Below are positions 45,422 through 54,886 of a stretch of DNA of 60,298 nt, piece by piece. The notes under the pieces were generated by a model. The model ran no database searches, was not told where the DNA came from, and was given only the letters and a program-made list of their open reading frames with translations. Both the position numbers and the translations under genes were made by a program. The stretch is from an uncultured Victivallales bacterium. Its GTDB lineage: Bacteria > Verrucomicrobiota > Lentisphaeria > Victivallales > UBA1829. The stretch is taken from positions 1 through 60,298 of the forward strand of contig CALXRL010000013.1 of assembly GCA_944390735.1 (NCBI GenBank), in the 5' to 3' direction. Every line of letters starts with the position of its first letter. Within the stretch, counting starts at the first letter, position 1.

Positions 45422-46120
45422 ATGAAAACAGAGTGTTCACGAAGCAATGCAGAAAAGAGAGATTTCACCTTGATAGAACTCCTCATCGTCATAGCAATCA
45501 TAGCGATCTTATCCGGACTGCTTCTTCCGGCATTGAATTCCGCCAGGGAAAAGGGAAGAAGCGTCCGCTGTCTCTCCAATTTGAAGCAGTTCGGACTGGT
45601 TTCAATGGAATATACGCAGGAAAATGACAGCTGGGTCCTCCATCTGGGATCGGAAGCAACGGTCGGGAAGAATTGCGTCTGGTACAATGCAATGGGGCCT
45701 TATCTGGCCAGGAAGAAAACGCCGACGGTCTTCGACTGGAAAAATTACTGCTGTCCCGTCAAACTTCCGCTTTCCGCAGTCATCAACGACAGTTACGGAA
45801 TCATCTCCGGCGCCAATGTCTATACGGGCGACAGCCTCCGGACGTTCAAAATGGAGCGAATGAAACAGCCCTCGCGTCATTTTCAGTTCATGGATGGCAA
45901 TGCCGCGCTTCTGAACTACTACAACAGCTCCTATGCCGGATGGCTCCAGTACGGAGAAACCGGAACCTCAGGACACTGGAACAGTTCGGCATACCGGCAC
46001 CCGGGAGGACGACTGAATCTGCTCTATTTCGACGGTCACATCTCCCATCTGGAACACACGAGGGTCCACGGCTCCGAAGACGTTAAAAAGCAATGGTATT
46101 TTGAGGAGTCCCTCCGTTGA
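45422..46120 (+). CDS. Prepilin-type N-terminal methylation domain / H-x9-DG protein
   Basis: A 232-aa pseudopilin-like protein. After a short basic leader comes [32 protein letters not shown] with Glu at +5, then [19 protein letters not shown]. Near the C-terminus it has [14 protein letters not shown], the complete H-x9-DG motif. AGGAG at 45411-45415 touches the first ATG (45416), so ATG 45422 with proper spacing is chosen. It lies 21 bp after the GH38 gene and is probably co-transcribed. It belongs to the same family as the genes at 3182 and 20018. Confidence 0.9.
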   Translation: MKTECSRSNAEKRDFTLIELLIVIAIIAILSGLLLPALNSAREKGRSVRCLSNLKQFGLVSMEYTQENDSWVLHLGSEATVGKNCVWYNAMGPYLARKKTPTVFDWKNYCCPVKLPLSAVINDSYGIISGANVYTGDSLRTFKMERMKQPSRHFQFMDGNAALLNYYNSSYAGWLQYGETGTSGHWNSSAYRHPGGRLNLLYFDGHISHLEHTRVHGSEDVKKQWYFEESLR

Positions 46121-46503
46121 CAGGCCTCCCGGAAATGCAGACGCCTGGAATGCGTCGCCCCGGAACATGTGTTTCCCGAGCCCTCATCTCCGTATCCACC
46201 AAAGGCTCGCCCTTGAAACGAACGACCGATGAACCCGAGTGCCGACAGCTTGATCCAACGTCTTTGACAAACGACCTCCGGATCCGTCAGAAAGTCCGTT
46301 CCGGAGAAAACGCGATTCGGGGAAAAGCGTTTCCCTTTCCGGGGATTCGCTCCGATGGGCTGGACCGCATTCCGTACACGATTCCTTCTTCCTGCCTTTC
46401 CGGGGGGAGCCCCTGCCGCGATCCCGGAAGAAATGGTGTTCCACCAAGAGTCGTCAGGTTCATATTCTCCAGGAATCCATGACCAGGAAAGGTGTTCAGG
46501 AAA
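46121..46503. other. 383-bp intergenic region, no gene seen
   Basis: No frame on either strand combines a start, an RBS and recognisable protein. Coding-like base composition and several interrupted frames suggest old gene remnants, but I cannot name one. Confidence 0.5.
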
Positions 46504-47397
46504 TTATTTTTCCGCAGAGGGCAAGGTCAGCAGATTTCCAAGTTTCAAGTCCCATTCCTTCGGAGACCAGCGCAGGAAACCTCCGCAGGGGGTGAATGTC
46601 ATTTCCCCGAACCGGAATGATCCGTCATTCAACCGATAAAAATCGACGCGAACAAAAGGGATCCCGGCAGCAAGACGTTCCGAAATTCGGATGAATTCCT
46701 CCAGATTTTCGGGTTTCTCCGGGACCTCCGTTATCTTGGAATTGACGCCGCTTGCAAGAGGTAAAACAGACCAGTTCCGATCCAGATAAACCTCTTTCAG
46801 ACCATTCCTCCGGTCAGTCAAATAGAGAATGAAGAGAACTTTCCCCTGAAAACACCACGCCTTGTAATCATTCACATATTCATCGGCCAAGTTCTCAATG
46901 TATTCCTCCGCAATGATTTTTCTTTGAATTGCCGCATAATGCATTTCGAACGAGGAAAATTCAAAAGCCGTCTTTCTCCATTGTTCTATTTTCCTGCGGG
47001 CATCCGCATAATCCAGCCGGTCTTTATCGGGAACAAAATAATTGAATCCGCATCCATGGTTGAGTTTCAAAACAAATTTTGATGGAAGTTTATCAAAATC
47101 AATTTCATCGAAGGTGTCCCATGCCCCAAGCAAAGGAATGACATACTGATCGCCGATTTTTTCCCGAACCCACTCCTTGACCAGGTATTTGTCAGAGAGA
47201 CGACTTTTCATCTCTGTGGAATCATGAAACTTCATCCATTGAATCTTCTCTGTAAATGTCCTCGGCTTACGCAAATGCAGCACTTTCCTTATACAAATGA
47301 GATACGCAAGAGAACAGAAGAGCGGATAGGTCCATTTCGGCATATAAGGGAGCATCGCTCTGCTCTTCTTCATCATCCAGAACAATGGAGAGTCCAT
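46504..47397 (-). CDS. TupA-like ATP-grasp family protein
   Basis: This 297-aa protein belongs to the TupA-like ATP-grasp family often found in capsule and exopolysaccharide clusters, with the signature KPRTFTEKIQWMKFHD, then FVLKLNHGCGFN (ATP-binding strand), IIAEEYIENLADEYVNDYKAWCF, and FVRVDFYRLNDGSFRFGEMTFTPCGGF (metal-binding Glu region). Such proteins probably amidate or ligate an amino-acid-like group on a surface polymer. No other surface-polysaccharide gene is nearby. The ATG lies in an AT-rich region that also drives the next gene. Confidence 0.88.
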   Translation of the reverse strand: MDSPLFWMMKKSRAMLPYMPKWTYPLFCSLAYLICIRKVLHLRKPRTFTEKIQWMKFHDSTEMKSRLSDKYLVKEWVREKIGDQYVIPLLGAWDTFDEIDFDKLPSKFVLKLNHGCGFNYFVPDKDRLDYADARRKIEQWRKTAFEFSSFEMHYAAIQRKIIAEEYIENLADEYVNDYKAWCFQGKVLFILYLTDRRNGLKEVYLDRNWSVLPLASGVNSKITEVPEKPENLEEFIRISERLAAGIPFVRVDFYRLNDGSFRFGEMTFTPCGGFLRWSPKEWDLKLGNLLTLPSAEK

Positions 47398-47737
47398 AGA
47401 AGAAACCTTTCACATATGTTTTATCAAATTTCTTTCAATACAAATATTTCACTTTTACCATCAAAGATGAAATTGATAGAACAAATATAATATAATATAA
47501 AATTTAAAAAAATCAAATATTCTATAAAATATTTGATCTGAATCCGACAAATGCAATCCATTCCGAATCTTCTGAAAAAGATCGGGACCCGGTTCCTTTT
47601 CCGAACGCGGGAACCAAATTCATTTCAAGGGAGAAAAGGCCTCTCCGACTCAGAGCTCTTTGGATGTTTTCAGATCGCAGTATTGCATCCACTCCCAAAA
47701 AGCGTTTTCCGCGAAGAAAAGTCCTGCGTAATGCAGT
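47398..47737. other. 340-bp AT-rich promoter region and possible 5' gene remnant
   Basis: It carries a rightward promoter TTGATA-17-TATAAA (47473-47501). After that, frames on the + strand have coding-like character (for example ERGNQIHFKGEKASPTQSS) but are interrupted, with a stop at 47729 in the frame of the following glycosidase. I read 47540-47737 as a damaged 5' end of that gene. Confidence 0.5.
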
Positions 47738-50700
47738 TTGCTCCACAAGGCTCACGGCGACGTCCAGTCCTTCGCTCTCGATGTGACCGTAGACAAATCC
47801 AAAGGACGCTGGGGAGCACGCGCAATGTGGGCAACAAAGACAAAATTGAACATTCCGCTTGACAAACCAGTCTGGTTCACAGGATTCATCTATCCGGAGC
47901 AGCTGCCACCGGAACTGCGCATTGAAATAGGAATCATCTTCAACGGAAAGAAAAACGGGGCATCTGTCCAAGGAGGAATGATGGGGTTCAAACATTCCGG
48001 AGTCGACGCTCAGGGGTGGATGGTTTACCAGAAAGATGTCGCGAACTTCCTGAAAGAAAGCGGCTTTTCGGAATGCGTCATGACCGGATGGCAAATTATG
48101 ATCTGCAGTCATTCAGGCCAGGCGTTCAAAGGGCAGCGGGTCAAATTATTCCTTGATGATGTCACTCTGTCCTCAGAACCGCAGCAGATCGGTCTTGTTC
48201 CCGGCCGGGAAGCACACCACATCAATATTACTCCCGGTCCGCATACGGTCGGTTATGCCTCCTTGTATGACCACTATCCGAAAGATGCCTTGAACCGGGT
48301 CCAGAATTCCAGTTTTGAAAACGGTTTTGACCGCTGGTATACCACCGTTTCTTTTTCAGGAACGGAAAAAAAGGACCTTCATCTTTCCGATCCCGCTTCG
48401 GTTTTTCTTATCCGAAAAGGGGATGCTCCGCACGGAGAGCATTATGCGGAACTGAACCATCCGGGCAAAAAGCCTTCCTCCGCAACGATCAGCAGCATGC
48501 CGGTTCAAATCAAAGAGGGGAACCCTTATACGCTATCCTTCTGTGCGAAGGCATCCAGAAATGGAGAAATTCTCCTTTTCAATCATTATCAGAAAATCCG
48601 TTTAACAACAGAGTGGAAGCGTTACTCCATCTTTTTCCCTGCAATAAAACGTCATTCCACCGCTCAAAAAAAATGGCCGGGACGTTATAAAATCACGTTT
48701 ACGCACAGCGGTACGGAAAGCATTCTGCTGGATGCGGTTCAATTGGCAGAAGGCCGAAACAGCAACTACCAGTATCCCGATATGGTCTCTTTGGCGGTTC
48801 GCCCCGGTAATCATCTGGGACTCTACCTTCCCGGAGAAAAAATCTGTTTTCGAACCTCGCTTTTCAATGGATCCGCAGAGGGGAAAACAGTTCATTTGAA
48901 ATGGAGGATCCTTGATTTCGCTCATAGAACCATTCAGGAGCAGGAACAGACGCTCCCGCTGAAAAGCGGGGAATGCAGGGAACTAATGACAGAACTACCG
49001 GACGGATACCGTCATTATAAAATCATGGCATCCCTTTCCGCACCGGGAGTTCCAAATCAGAACTCCACGACAGCTGTTTCTGTCGTGGATGACCTCAGCA
49101 GAAATCCCCATCGAGATTATTTCGGGCAGCTTGGATTCGCGAGTCCGAATCCCGGCAATTTCAAAGATATTCTTGAACTCAACCGTTTGCTCGGGATCCG
49201 CTGGATGCTGATTTACAACAATACGCGTCTGGACTGGGAACCGGACTGGAGAGAAAAAAATGGTCTCTGGCGGCAAAGAGCTTTTACACTTGACCAGGTT
49301 TTAAAAAACGGTTTTATCCCGCTGTACAGCATTTATCCGTTTTCCAGAAAAGTGAAAAGAGATTCCTCCGGAGCGGAGATCCTGACAGAGGCGGACATCA
49401 GGGAAATCGGGGAATGGGCCGGATCAATTGCGAAATATTATGCCGGACAGATCAGGCATTTTGAGGTGTTCAGCGAATATATGACAGGATCTCTTTCTCC
49501 GCGGGCAAACAACGTCCTCAGAATCCTTCCGGTAATCTACAAGGCATTGAAGCAGGGAAATCCGGAATGTGAGGTTTCCGCATTCGGAGAGAACAATATG
49601 CCTGGGGTCTGCGCGGAATTGGAGGCTCATTTCAAACTGGGGTCGCTGAATTTCTGCGATGCAGTGACCCTGCATCCGTATTGGGTCGCCCAACAGGATC
49701 AGGAACTCCTGAAAAAATATCTGAACGATGTACGTTCCCTGATAAACCGATACGAGGGGAAAAAGCGGAATATTCCTTTCTGGGGAAGTGAAGCCGGGCA
49801 TAGAAGTGTCGATACTCTTTACTATGATGATATTGAACCGGAGTCGATGTACTATCCGATTCATTGCACGGAACTGGAACAAGCGGAGCGGACGGTCCGG
49901 GAAAATATCATTGCCATGGGTTCTGGATTGAAACGCTATATTGCATTCTATACGATTCCTTCTTATTCTTCTTTTTTTTCTTTTTCTTATGTGCAGCTTG
50001 AAAACGGGATTCGTCCTAAAACGGTTTTCCCCGCATACAATTTCATGGTAAAACAACTTGCCGGAGCAAAACTGGAAAAGGATTTTTCCAAACCGGAATC
50101 CAAATTCAACGCTTTTCTTTTCTCGAAGGGAAAGGAAACTTGTGCCGTTATGTGGTATTCCGCAGAAGATCATTCCGCGGCGAAATTCCGTTTAAATCTG
50201 GCACCGGAACTGCTGAAAGCCTGGAACCTGGTCGGAGAACCGTTTGCTCTGCCGGGGGGAAGTACCCTGACAATTGACCTTGATGGGAAACCTGTTTATT
50301 TTTCTACCTCCCGCATTTCTGTCCAAGAGTTTGCCAGAGCTCTCGCCTCCATTCAAACCGACCGGGTCATTCTGAAGACGGAATTGAAAAACCGCAATGA
50401 AATGAAGCTCTCGCTTACAGGCGGAATTGTGAAGCAGCGTGGAACTCTGACCGTGAATGGCAGACAACGGGAATTCATTTTGGAACCGGAAGAAACATTT
50501 TCCTGCTGCATTCCGTATGCAGATGCCGGAAATCAGTTCAAAATACAATGGAATGATAAAAACGGCATCTTGGAAAAGAAGTATTTTTTTATTCCGCTAG
50601 TCCCCTCGAAGGGATTTTCGTGGGATGAAGATTTTTCTGATTTTCAGCATTGTCCTCCGCTGAAGCTCGGATCTGAGAACCGGGTTTCGCGCTTTCCCGA

Positions 50701-51229
50701 AATTTCTTATGGAGGATCGAACGATCTTTCCGCTGAAATCCGTATGATGTATGACCGGACAAATCTTTATCTTGGCATCAAAGTTCTGGACGACATCCAC
50801 AGTACCCCTTTTTCTTCTAAAAACAAGCCGCAGTTTCTCTGGGCAAACGATGCCATTCAGCTTGCCTTTGACAACAGACGTTTTCCCGGATTCATCGAAT
50901 TCAGTCTGAGTGGAACTCCATACGGTCCTGAAATTTTTGTATCGCCATTCAGGGATGTGGAAAAAAAGGATATCAAATTCAAGGTGATCCGTCGAGATGC
51001 ATTCACAACCTACAAAATCAAAATTCCATGGAAAGCATTGTGGAAAAACGATATCTCTTCTGACTTTCCGGAAATTCGATTCAATATTGCAATCGTCGAT
51101 AACGACGGAGATCCCAAACGAACTTTTTCGCAACCTTATATTGGAGACAAACAGGCTCTTCAGCTAACGCCCGGGCTTTTCTCCGGCGGCAAAACCTCGG
51201 AGTCTTTTGCATGGCTCTTGCTCAAATAA
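47738..51229 (+). CDS. Large glycoside hydrolase-like protein, 5' end damaged, with C-terminal CBM9-like domain
   Basis: A frame of 1163 codons. Residues 1-400 are two beta-sandwich, carbohydrate-binding-type domains (RVQNSSFENGFDRWY begins the second). About 470-790 is a clan-A barrel with candidate acid/base Glu in HFEVFSEYM and nucleophile Glu in IPFWGSEAGH. The C-terminal ~180 residues are CBM9/DOMON-like (AEIRMMYDRTNLYLGIKVLDD, LWANDAIQLAFDN). There is no signal peptide; the first codon (TTG 47738) is only the first non-stop after 47729, and no RBS is seen. Related enzymes are exported, so a frameshift has probably removed the 5' part. It may be inactive or made from an internal start (ATG 47825). 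Confidence 0.7.
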   Translation: MLHKAHGDVQSFALDVTVDKSKGRWGARAMWATKTKLNIPLDKPVWFTGFIYPEQLPPELRIEIGIIFNGKKNGASVQGGMMGFKHSGVDAQGWMVYQKDVANFLKESGFSECVMTGWQIMICSHSGQAFKGQRVKLFLDDVTLSSEPQQIGLVPGREAHHINITPGPHTVGYASLYDHYPKDALNRVQNSSFENGFDRWYTTVSFSGTEKKDLHLSDPASVFLIRKGDAPHGEHYAELNHPGKKPSSATISSMPVQIKEGNPYTLSFCAKASRNGEILLFNHYQKIRLTTEWKRYSIFFPAIKRHSTAQKKWPGRYKITFTHSGTESILLDAVQLAEGRNSNYQYPDMVSLAVRPGNHLGLYLPGEKICFRTSLFNGSAEGKTVHLKWRILDFAHRTIQEQEQTLPLKSGECRELMTELPDGYRHYKIMASLSAPGVPNQNSTTAVSVVDDLSRNPHRDYFGQLGFASPNPGNFKDILELNRLLGIRWMLIYNNTRLDWEPDWREKNGLWRQRAFTLDQVLKNGFIPLYSIYPFSRKVKRDSSGAEILTEADIREIGEWAGSIAKYYAGQIRHFEVFSEYMTGSLSPRANNVLRILPVIYKALKQGNPECEVSAFGENNMPGVCAELEAHFKLGSLNFCDAVTLHPYWVAQQDQELLKKYLNDVRSLINRYEGKKRNIPFWGSEAGHRSVDTLYYDDIEPESMYYPIHCTELEQAERTVRENIIAMGSGLKRYIAFYTIPSYSSFFSFSYVQLENGIRPKTVFPAYNFMVKQLAGAKLEKDFSKPESKFNAFLFSKGKETCAVMWYSAEDHSAAKFRLNLAPELLKAWNLVGEPFALPGGSTLTIDLDGKPVYFSTSRISVQEFARALASIQTDRVILKTELKNRNEMKLSLTGGIVKQRGTLTVNGRQREFILEPEETFSCCIPYADAGNQFKIQWNDKNGILEKKYFFIPLVPSKGFSWDEDFSDFQHCPPLKLGSENRVSRFPEISYGGSNDLSAEIRMMYDRTNLYLGIKVLDDIHSTPFSSKNKPQFLWANDAIQLAFDNRRFPGFIEFSLSGTPYGPEIFVSPFRDVEKKDIKFKVIRRDAFTTYKIKIPWKALWKNDISSDFPEIRFNIAIVDNDGDPKRTFSQPYIGDKQALQLTPGLFSGGKTSESFAWLLLK

Positions 51230-51325
51230 AAACAGGAGCAGCGGAAAAAGAGTTCTCATGGATTATAAAAAAATCAGAAAAACCATTTGCATTCTCTTGA
51301 CAAGATCCAGCGGGGTATCGTAAAT

Positions 51326-51337
51326 TTATACGTATAA
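51326..51337. promoter_or_regulatory. LacI-type operator-like palindrome
   Basis: TTATACGTATAA is a perfect 12-bp palindrome with a central CG, the hallmark of LacI/PurR operators. It lies 25 bp before the ATG of the LacI pseudogene and next to a TTGACA (51297-51302). Confidence 0.5.
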
Positions 51338-51361
51338 GCATCATGAACAGAGACTTCTGGA

Positions 51362-52041
51362 ATGACTCAAAAAGAAATTGCAAAGGCATTAAAGGATAAC
51401 GCAGGTCTCCGTTTCCAGGGCTCGGCAAGGAGGATCAGAGCGGATCTCGCCCGGATTGCGCAATTCCGTGCGTAAAGGTGTCGAAAGTGCTGGATATCAC
51501 CCGAATCTGGCTGGACAAATGTTTCGCGGAGGCCGAACAGCTCTCTCATCGGCGCTGCTTTTCCGAGATTGACCAATCCCTTTTACGCGGAGCTGTTTCA
51601 GGAAATCCAGAATCAATTACGATCTCGCGGATCTATGCTTTATTTTGCTTCGGCGAAATCCAGGGAAGAAGTGCAGAAAACAGTCATAATGTTGTGTCTG
51701 ATGCGTGTTGCAGGCATAATCGACTGACAAACGGAGAACAGAAACAGCTTTCTCTCACGGGAAATGGAATTGCTCTGCTTCTTTACGGTGGAGATACAAA
51801 ATTGGATCTCGACGTCAGTCAGATTCTTCCGGATTGTTATCGTGCGACTCTTCAGATGATGCACTTTCTGCTTGCACGTGGACGCAGACGGATTGCGTTC
51901 CTGGGCGCAGCTCTGGAGGAAGAACCACGTTTCCGAGCTTATTCCGATCTGCTCCGGAAGGCAGAGCTGCCTCTTTTGCCAATTCCATTCGTCTGCTCCT
52001 CGGATGAGTTCATGGACGCCGGTTTCCGGGCAACAGTGTAA
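51362..52041 (+). pseudogene. LacI family transcriptional regulator, multiply frameshifted
   Basis: The pieces appear in order but in different frames: MTQKEIAKAL (HTH start, from 51362); then VRKGVESAGYHPNLAGQMF and FRD, a stop, and PIPFYAELFQEIQNQL; LYFASAKSREEVQKTV and MLCLMRVAGIID; then from about 51730 ALLLYGGDTKLDLDVSQI, MHFLLARGRRRIAFLG and LRKAELPLLPIPFV, ending at 52041. This is the hinge and periplasmic-binding-like core of a LacI/PurR regulator. The recognition helix is lost and at least one in-frame stop plus several shifts are present, and the C-terminal third is missing. Confidence 0.75.
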
Positions 52042-52220
52042 TGCACCCTTTTTTCAAGGGCGGCATTATGTAGAAGCAGTCAAAAAATGCAGATTTCATT
52101 TTCAGAGAGTTCTTTACAAGGGCGGTGTCGGCCTTTTTCCATTTCATTGCTGAGTTGTTCTCTAAATACGCTCATTTTTGTCAAAAGCAGTCGAAGAACC
52201 ATTTTTTTTCTTGAATTGAT

Positions 52221-52248
52221 TTGCTTTTTTTTCTTTCAAAGCTATATT
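52221..52248 (+). promoter_or_regulatory. Promoter of tRNA-Pro
   Basis: TTGCTT (52221-52226) and TATATT (52243-52248) are 16 bp apart; the tRNA begins 18 bp after the -10 box. Confidence 0.6.
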
Positions 52249-52265
52249 AAGAGCATTGAATGTAA

Positions 52266-52344
<79 letters not shown>

Positions 52345-52359
52345 TTTATAAATGTTTAT

Positions 52360-52390
52360 CCACCAAGGACTAAGCCTTGGTGGATTTTTT
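52360..52390 (+). terminator. Rho-independent terminator after tRNA-Pro
   Basis: CCACCAAGG (52360-52368) pairs perfectly with CCTTGGTGG (52375-52383) around ACTAAG and is followed by ATTTTTT. Confidence 0.95.
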
Positions 52391-52743
52391 GTTTCAGGAC
52401 TAAGCGGCTGACGTTACAGCACTTGTGCATTCTCTCTTTGATTTTAACTGCCCCGCCGGAGAACACCAAAACCGCCAAAAAAAGCCAGTCCCGTCATGTT
52501 CGCCTTGCCGTTTTCTCCGTTTCAAAAAGTTGCCAACTAAGCTCTCTCTGCTACGTTGAGGGAAAAATCTATTTCCGAAAATTGGAAGTTCACAAGAATG
52601 CATTTAGAGGTTGGATTTTTCATCGAAATCTTCTCCATTGCCTGAACAGAAAAAAAATTGAACTCAAATTAAAAGTCAGCGAAAATTAACAAATGATATT
52701 ATCCCTATTTTGAGAATCGAACTCATAACTTTGAAAATCAGCC
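52391..52743. other. Gene-free junction between chromosome and mobile element
   Basis: No supported ORF is found. Base composition drops toward AT here. The left end of the element should lie between the tRNA terminator and the terminator at 52744-52778. I could not identify the attachment core because the right end is outside the window. Confidence 0.45.
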
Positions 52744-52778
52744 AAAAAAAATCCGCCAGCACTTTCTGTGCTGACGGA
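52744..52778 (-). terminator. Terminator of the recombinase operon
   Basis: TCCGCCAGCAC (52752-52762) and GTGCTGACGGA (52768-52778) form an 11-bp stem with one mismatch around TTTCT. On the minus strand it is followed by eight Ts (52751-52744). It closes the leftward operon ending at 52790. Confidence 0.9.
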
Positions 52779-52789
52779 GCGTCCTTAGG

Positions 52790-53176
52790 TCAGCCGAGTA
52801 ACTCGGCTACTTGCTCATCCCATATTTCCGGGATTCGCCCACGGAGTTTTTCGAGTGTCAGTGTCGGAGGATACTGTCCCAATATGATCCGGTGGATAAC
52901 CTCGGGGGCAAGCATCGAAAGTCGTATTGTCCCGGATATGTTGCCGGGATCTCGACCAATGTATCTGGCAAGTTCTTTGGCATTTGCAAATCGCCCCTCA
53001 TCAATCAATGCCTGCCATCTACGTCCACGGGCAATAGCCAGCACTAATGGATCATGCCCATGTCCGTCTTCTTCCGTTACTATGATTTTTCTGCGATTTG
53101 CCATCGCACGGAATATCAATGGTATGGTAATCCTGATGTTCCCGTTTTGCAATTTCTCAACCTTTGTCTGTGGCAT
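52790..53176 (-). CDS. ParB/KorB-type helix-turn-helix protein of the integration module
   Basis: This 128-aa small DNA-binding protein has an N-terminal beta-rich part with KLQNGNIRITIP, then ALIDEGRFANAKELARYIGRDPGNISGTIRLSML and APEVIHRIILG, the helix-turn-helix pattern of the ParB/KorB DNA-binding domain, and then a short C-terminus. ATG 53176 overlaps the recombinase stop by 20 bp with GGAGGC upstream. Small proteins of this kind travel with serine recombinases in prophages. A role as a recombination directionality factor or regulator is inferred only from position. Confidence 0.75.
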   Translation of the reverse strand: MPQTKVEKLQNGNIRITIPLIFRAMANRRKIIVTEEDGHGHDPLVLAIARGRRWQALIDEGRFANAKELARYIGRDPGNISGTIRLSMLAPEVIHRIILGQYPPTLTLEKLRGRIPEIWDEQVAELLG

Positions 53177-54446
53177 ACATAGCCTCCTCTATCAATGATT
53201 TTACTCCGCAGGTTTTTATTTCCAACGTTAATCCGTTTTCCACAATAACTGCTCGCTCAACCAGCAATTCAGCAACCCGTTGTTTTTCCCCATTGGTCAT
53301 TTCCTTCAACATTTCTTTATTGAACATTTCGGAAACGCGATGGGCTTCAATGCCGGTCATCCGTGAAAAGTTGGCAATCATTTCCGGGGCTGTCATTACT
53401 CTTATCAGCTGCTCGTATATCAAGTTTTCGATTTCAGCACTGTTAACTCTTTTTACCGGACACTCCGATATGTCACGCTTGGTATCCTTGACGCAGATGT
53501 AGTAAAAATATTTTTTACCGTTTTTCCTGGTGTAGGTCGGCATCATGGCACAGTTGCAGTGTCCACATCGGAGGATGCCCTTCAATGGTGCAATAGTTTC
53601 CAACCGCTGGACTCTATTGGGGATCGGGGCATTGTTCTGCATGAACTCATGTGCCTGTTTCCATATGGCTTCATCAAGGAACCCCTCATGCTCACCATCC
53701 ACGATTTTGCCTTTATAGTTGACTTTACCGATGTAGGTGTAGTTATTCAGGATTCGGTAAATGTATTGCGTTGTCCACTCACATCCCCGCTTGGTTTTGA
53801 CACCGCTTTGATTCATCTCCAATGCGATTTGCTTGGGAGACTGGATTTCAAGGAACCGGTTGAATACCATTTTTACAATTTCAGCTTCTTCCGGAATGAT
53901 TACCAAGTGCTTGTTCTCAACACCATATCCCAGCGGGAGCGAACCTCCGACCCATTTTCCCCTGAGACGACTGGCCGCCATCTTATCCCTTACCCGTTCC
54001 GTTATGACTTCACGTTCGAATTGGGCGAATGTGATAAGAATATTGAGCATCATGCGTCCGGCAGAAGTGTGGGTATTTATTTCCTGCGTCACGCTGACAA
54101 AGGCTACATTCTTCCTGTCGAATTTCTTGGACAACTCGGCAAAATCGCATATGGAGCGGGAAAGCCGGTCGATTTTATAAACGACGATGATATCGACTTT
54201 GCCTGCATCAACGTCTTCAAGCAACTGCTGAAGCGCAGGACGTTTTATGTTGGCACCGGAGTATCCGCCGTCATCGTAATGCTGCGGCAGGCATACCCAG
54301 CCATTGGATTTTTGACTGGCGATATAGGCTTCTCCTGCCTCACGCTGGGCATCAAGACTGTTGAATTCCTGCTCCAGCCCGTCTTCTACGGACTTGCGAC
54401 AATAGATTGCACAGCGTTTGATTTCTGGCTTTTTATTTTCCATCAT
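53157..54446 (-). CDS. Large serine recombinase (phage/ICE integrase type)
   Basis: A 429-aa site-specific recombinase. The N-terminal resolvase domain has the nucleophile region AIYCRKSVEDG (Ser), YDDGGYSGANIKRPALQQLL, YKIDRLSRSICDF and FAQFEREVITERVRDKM. The 'recombinase' domain follows (WVGGSLPLGY, NYTYIGKV), then a zinc-ribbon domain with LRCGHCN and CVKDTKRDISEC-type Cys pairs, and a helical C-terminus. It is somewhat short for a large serine integrase (450-600). It is translationally coupled to the DUF2924 gene (ATGA) and would insert or excise the element. Confidence 0.93.
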   Translation of the reverse strand: MMENKKPEIKRCAIYCRKSVEDGLEQEFNSLDAQREAGEAYIASQKSNGWVCLPQHYDDGGYSGANIKRPALQQLLEDVDAGKVDIIVVYKIDRLSRSICDFAELSKKFDRKNVAFVSVTQEINTHTSAGRMMLNILITFAQFEREVITERVRDKMAASRLRGKWVGGSLPLGYGVENKHLVIIPEEAEIVKMVFNRFLEIQSPKQIALEMNQSGVKTKRGCEWTTQYIYRILNNYTYIGKVNYKGKIVDGEHEGFLDEAIWKQAHEFMQNNAPIPNRVQRLETIAPLKGILRCGHCNCAMMPTYTRKNGKKYFYYICVKDTKRDISECPVKRVNSAEIENLIYEQLIRVMTAPEMIANFSRMTGIEAHRVSEMFNKEMLKEMTNGEKQRVAELLVERAVIVENGLTLEIKTCGVKSLIEEAMYATDKG

Positions 54447-54886
54447 CGCACCCCGAAGAATAATTTACCGTTCCACCGCGTCCCGGTGATTTTCCGTGCG
54501 ACCGCCGAGAGCGATCTATACTGCCTTCCATCATACTCAAACATTCCGTCACCGACGGCGATGACTTCGTGCATGATTCCTTTCCATACGCGGCAGAAAC
54601 GTGTTCCGGGTGTTCTGGTCATACGTCTTGCTGGCACTCGCTCAAGATTGGCCAGAGGATCATTATCCGCTATGGTCTCCAGAATTTCCACATCTGTATC
54701 CGACAAACCGCCGAAGTAAATCTCCTGCACACGGTAGGCAATGCGTTTCCTCAGATTTCTGACTGTGGTATCGCCGCTGTCAAAACCGTGGAGTTCAAGA
54801 AATTTTGCCTGAAGCTCCGGCATCAGCATATCGTTGAGTGATGCTATCTGTTTGCGTGCCAACTTTTTTTTATCTGTTTTCTTCAT
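54443..54886 (-). CDS. DUF2924 family protein
   Basis: This 147-aa protein has the DUF2924 pattern: RNLRKRIAYRVQEIYFGGLSD, then RVPARRMTRTPGTRFCRVWKG and the characteristic YDGRQYRSLSAVARKITGTRWNGKLFFG at the end. DUF2924 genes stand directly before serine recombinases in many prophages. The C-terminal segment looks like a small wing-type DNA-binding unit, so it may assist the recombinase; this is inference. I begin at ATG 54886 (AAGGAG upstream) although the frame is open to 54958. It overlaps the recombinase start by ATGA and the upstream small gene by 17 bp. Confidence 0.85.
   Translation of the reverse strand: MKKTDKKKLARKQIASLNDMLMPELQAKFLELHGFDSGDTTVRNLRKRIAYRVQEIYFGGLSDTDVEILETIADNDPLANLERVPARRMTRTPGTRFCRVWKGIMHEVIAVGDGMFEYDGRQYRSLSAVARKITGTRWNGKLFFGVR

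Noticed and set aside
51478..52041. Intact 187-aa regulator
   Set aside because: Only the C-terminal half reads as LacI core in this frame; the first ~80 codons are out of frame with the family, so the whole is a pseudogene.
53559..54719. A 386-codon open frame on the + strand
   Set aside because: Antisense to the serine recombinase and DUF2924, both with clear signatures.
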